Notes under the pieces: model-generated | The model's database searches: none | The model's input: the letters and a program-made list of their open reading frames with translations, nothing else | What the model was told of the DNA's origin: nothing | Source of the DNA: Bacillota bacterium | Lineage (GTDB): Bacteria; Bacillota; Limnochordia; Darwinibacteriales; Darwinibacteriaceae | DNA: 8,318 nucleotides | Reading direction: 5' to 3' | Assembly (NCBI GenBank): GCA_012518325.1 | Contig: JAAYSR010000155.1 | Span: forward strand, 1 to 8,318 | Program-made: the position numbers and the translations under genes | Part shown: piece after piece, positions 6,772 through 8,318 of the stretch | Position numbering within the stretch: the first letter of the stretch is position 1 | How the letters are laid out: each line of letters starts with the position of its first letter

Positions 6772-7728
6772 ATGGAAATGCGAGGGATTTTTGCAGCGGA
6801 ACTGGATCGGATGATGGAACAGGACGAACGGATAGTGGTGATCGATGCGGATCTAGCTAAAGCAAACGGAACGCTTCTCTTGAGGGAAAAATACCCGGAC
6901 AGGGCTTTTGACGTCGGCGTTGCGGAGCAGAATATGGCATCCATCGCGGCAGGCCTTGCTTCGTATGGATTCATTCCCTTTATTACCTCTTTCTGTCCCT
7001 TTGCAACCAGGCGGATCTGCGATCAGATTGCGGTATCCATTGCCTATGCCAGTCAGAACGTCAAGATAGTGGGCTCGGATCCGGGGATCTCGGCCGAACT
7101 GAACGGCGGAACGCATATGAGTGTGGAAGATCTGGGCATTATGCGGGCCATACCCTCCATGACAGTCTTTGAACCGGTAGATGGCATTCAGCTCAAGAAA
7201 GCAATGCCGCAGATCATCGAGCACAATGGACCCGTCTACCTGAGGCTGTTTCGCAAAAAACGCCCCCGGATCCTGGCTGAAGACTATGAATTCAACCTTT
7301 CGAGGGCCGACATTTTGCAGGCAGGCAGCGATGTTACTATTGCAGCTTCCGGAATCATGGTGGAAGAGGCTCTCAAGGCCCGTGCTGTCCTCAAGGGTCA
7401 GGGCATAGAGGCGGAGGTAATCAATGTGCATACGCTCAAGCCGCTGGACAGTGAGACAATCCTAAAATCAGTGGTTAAGACCGGCTGCATTGTCACTGCG
7501 GAAAACCACAATATCATCGGCGGACTCCGCAGTGCTGTTGCAGAGGCGGTTGCAGAGAACTTCCCTGTGCCCCTGAGAAGTGTGGGCATTCAGGATGTCT
7601 TCGGCGAAGTGGGCAGACTGGGAGAACTGAAGGAAATCTTTGGGCTCACAGCTGAAAACATTGCAGCCAAAGCCCAGGAGGCAATTGCGGCCAAGAACAG
7701 CCAAAGAACTGGAGGTAAGCAGAAGTGA
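6772..7728 (+). CDS. sqwH: Transketolase, C-terminal (pyrimidine-binding) subunit; probable sulfofructose transketolase SqwH
   Basis: This 318-residue partner subunit carries the pyrimidine-binding and C-terminal domains. The cofactor-activating Glu is E52 in GVAEQNM. H115 in GGTHMS matches the conserved substrate His (yeast H481). The C-terminal domain has the typical TAENHNIIGGLRSAVAE segment (about 256-272). Compared with yeast transketolase as I remember it, phosphate-binding R359 and R528 are kept (R4, R161), while S386 and H469 appear as A31 and D103. GGGGGTG at 6760-6766 precedes the ATG; the gap from the N-subunit stop is 11 bases, so the two subunits are made together. The gene end overlaps the next gene by 4 bases (7725-7728). 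Together with SqwG it would produce xylulose 5-phosphate, 4-deoxy-4-sulfoerythrose and finally sulfoacetaldehyde. Substrate is inferred from context and the altered pocket. Confidence 0.85.
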   Translation: MEMRGIFAAELDRMMEQDERIVVIDADLAKANGTLLLREKYPDRAFDVGVAEQNMASIAAGLASYGFIPFITSFCPFATRRICDQIAVSIAYASQNVKIVGSDPGISAELNGGTHMSVEDLGIMRAIPSMTVFEPVDGIQLKKAMPQIIEHNGPVYLRLFRKKRPRILAEDYEFNLSRADILQAGSDVTIAASGIMVEEALKARAVLKGQGIEAEVINVHTLKPLDSETILKSVVKTGCIVTAENHNIIGGLRSAVAEAVAENFPVPLRSVGIQDVFGEVGRLGELKEIFGLTAENIAAKAQEAIAAKNSQRTGGKQK

Positions 7729-8207
7729 AAATAGTGATTGGCTCTGACAAGTCAGGTTTTAAGCTGAAGGAAGCTGTGAAAGAATACCTAAAGGAACAGG
7801 AATACGATTTTCTCGAGATCGGCACAACTGACCCCGACTCTCCGGTCCCTTTTTTTGAGGTCGCTCCGGAAGCGGCCAAACTCATTCAGACGGGCAAAGC
7901 GGACAGAGGGATCTTGATCTGCGGGACAGGAATGGGCATGGCCCAGGTTGCCAATAAATTCAAGGGCGTTCGGGCCGCCTGTGTTGAAAGCGTCTATGCC
8001 GCGAGACTGTGCCGTGCCATTAATGATTCCAACCTGCTCTGTATGGGCGGCTGGCTGATTGGGCCGGAGATGGGCCTGGAGATGAGCAGGATTTTTCTGG
8101 GAACCGAGTTTAAGCAGGGCCTGGAAGAATGGAGGCAGCGGCACCTGGAGAATGCAAAGCAGCAGTTTGCCGCCTTGGAAGATCAAATCTACTTGGCAGA
8201 AAAATGA
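7725..8207 (+). CDS. sqwI: RpiB/LacAB-family isomerase; probable 4-deoxy-4-sulfoerythrose isomerase SqwI
   Basis: This 160-residue enzyme has the RpiB fold with catalytic C66 in CGTGMGM and the ANKF.GVRAA segment. It departs from ribose-5-phosphate isomerase B at key positions (compared with E. coli RpiB from memory): H10 is K9, the DYPHYA segment is PFFEVA (42-47), the ring-opening H99 is I99, R110 is W110 and R133 is L133; R137 is kept. These are phosphate and ring-opening residues, so the substrate is probably neither a sugar phosphate nor cyclic. 4-Deoxy-4-sulfoerythrose fits: it has no C4 hydroxyl and cannot close to a furanose. The reaction would give 4-deoxy-4-sulfoerythrulose for the second transketolase step. 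The GTG start overlaps the previous stop by 4 bases with GGAGGT at 7711-7716, implying translational coupling to SqwH. The fold is certain; the substrate is a strong inference. Confidence 0.85.
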   Translation: MKIVIGSDKSGFKLKEAVKEYLKEQEYDFLEIGTTDPDSPVPFFEVAPEAAKLIQTGKADRGILICGTGMGMAQVANKFKGVRAACVESVYAARLCRAINDSNLLCMGGWLIGPEMGLEMSRIFLGTEFKQGLEEWRQRHLENAKQQFAALEDQIYLAEK

Positions 8208-8208
8208 C

Positions 8209-8237
8209 TTGATCTCTCCTGGACAATAGACTATAAT
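8209..8237 (+). promoter_or_regulatory. Sigma-A type promoter for the downstream T-box unit
   Basis: TTGATC (8209-8214) and a perfect TATAAT (8232-8237) are separated by 17 bases, the ideal spacing for the housekeeping sigma factor. The -35 box begins 2 bases after the isomerase stop codon. Transcription would start near 8243-8245, directly before the T-box leader. Confidence 0.85.
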
Positions 8238-8243
8238 GGTTTT

Positions 8244-8318
8244 TAATCCAAGAAGCGATGAGGAAGCCTACTAAGTGCTGCACGGAACAAGAGAGCTGGT
8301 GGGTGGTGCAAACCAGCC
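8244..8318 (+). ncRNA. T-box leader, 5' part of Stem I (truncated by window end)
   Basis: The sequence after the promoter matches Stem I of T-box riboswitches, which sense uncharged tRNA. It has GCGATGAGGAAG near the base (8255-8266, GA/K-turn type), CTACTAAGTG, then AGAGAGC (about 8290-8295 onward), and a distal hairpin GCTGGT/ACCAGC (8295-8300 with 8312-8317) whose loop carries GGTGG, like the conserved distal loop. The specifier codon, antiterminator and regulated gene lie beyond the window, so the amino acid cannot be read. The 5' end is estimated from the promoter. Confidence 0.82.

Noticed and set aside
7725..8207. Ordinary ribose-5-phosphate isomerase B
   Set aside because: The ring-opening His and several phosphate-binding residues are replaced, and the gene is translationally coupled to the transketolase in a sulfoquinovose operon.
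1..8318. CRISPR arrays, insertion sequences, tRNA or rRNA genes
   Set aside because: I saw no direct-repeat arrays, transposase reading frames, terminal inverted repeats, or tRNA/rRNA-like segments.

Overview
The window reads as the 3' part of one plus-strand operon for breakdown of sulfoquinovose (SQ, the sulfonated sugar of plant and cyanobacterial sulfolipid), followed by the start of an unrelated T-box-controlled transcription unit. GC content looks moderate to slightly high (estimated by eye). Strong AGGAGG-type ribosome binding sites, some GTG starts, a near-consensus sigma-A promoter and a T-box leader all point to Bacillota (Firmicutes), probably an anaerobe. The solute-binding protein has an ordinary Sec signal peptide and no lipobox. 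That is unusual for a single-membrane Firmicute and hints at a two-membrane lineage, or at a different way of holding the protein at the cell.

Layout: 1-704, C-terminal part of an AraA/FucI-like sugar isomerase, cut by the window edge; 723-2741, GH31 sulfoquinovosidase; 2742-2874, a 133-base gap; 2875-4119, sugar solute-binding protein; 4128-4156, a strong stem-loop; 4185-5054 and 5071-5916, two ABC permeases; 5939-6760 and 6772-7728, N- and C-terminal halves of a split transketolase; 7725-8207, an RpiB/LacAB-family isomerase; 8209-8237, a sigma-A promoter; about 8244 to the end, the 5' part of a T-box leader.

The key evidence is the glycosidase. It carries all five sulfonate-binding residues of the QQRWY signature of E. 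coli YihQ (Q251, Q277, R290, W293, Y497 here) and both catalytic aspartates (D394, D461), all at one constant 11-residue offset from YihQ. With SQ as the substrate, the neighbours fit the sulfo-transketolase (sulfo-TK) route described in Clostridium sp. MSTE9. SQ glycosides are imported by the ABC system and hydrolysed by the sulfoquinovosidase. SQ is isomerised to 6-deoxy-6-sulfofructose. The split transketolase (SqwGH-like) moves a C2 unit to glyceraldehyde 3-phosphate, leaving 4-deoxy-4-sulfoerythrose. The RpiB-like enzyme (SqwI-like) converts this to the erythrulose. A second transketolase turn releases sulfoacetaldehyde. Overall, SQ plus two glyceraldehyde 3-phosphate would give two xylulose 5-phosphate plus sulfoacetaldehyde.

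Two observations support non-standard substrates for the central enzymes. The RpiB-like protein lacks the ring-opening His and several phosphate-binding residues, as expected for a substrate that cannot close into a ring. The transketolase C-subunit has changes at two of the four classical phosphate-binding positions. The sulfoacetaldehyde-processing enzyme, the sulfonate exporter, the ABC ATPase and any regulator are not in the window. The first two and the regulator may lie upstream, because the operon clearly ends at the T-box unit.
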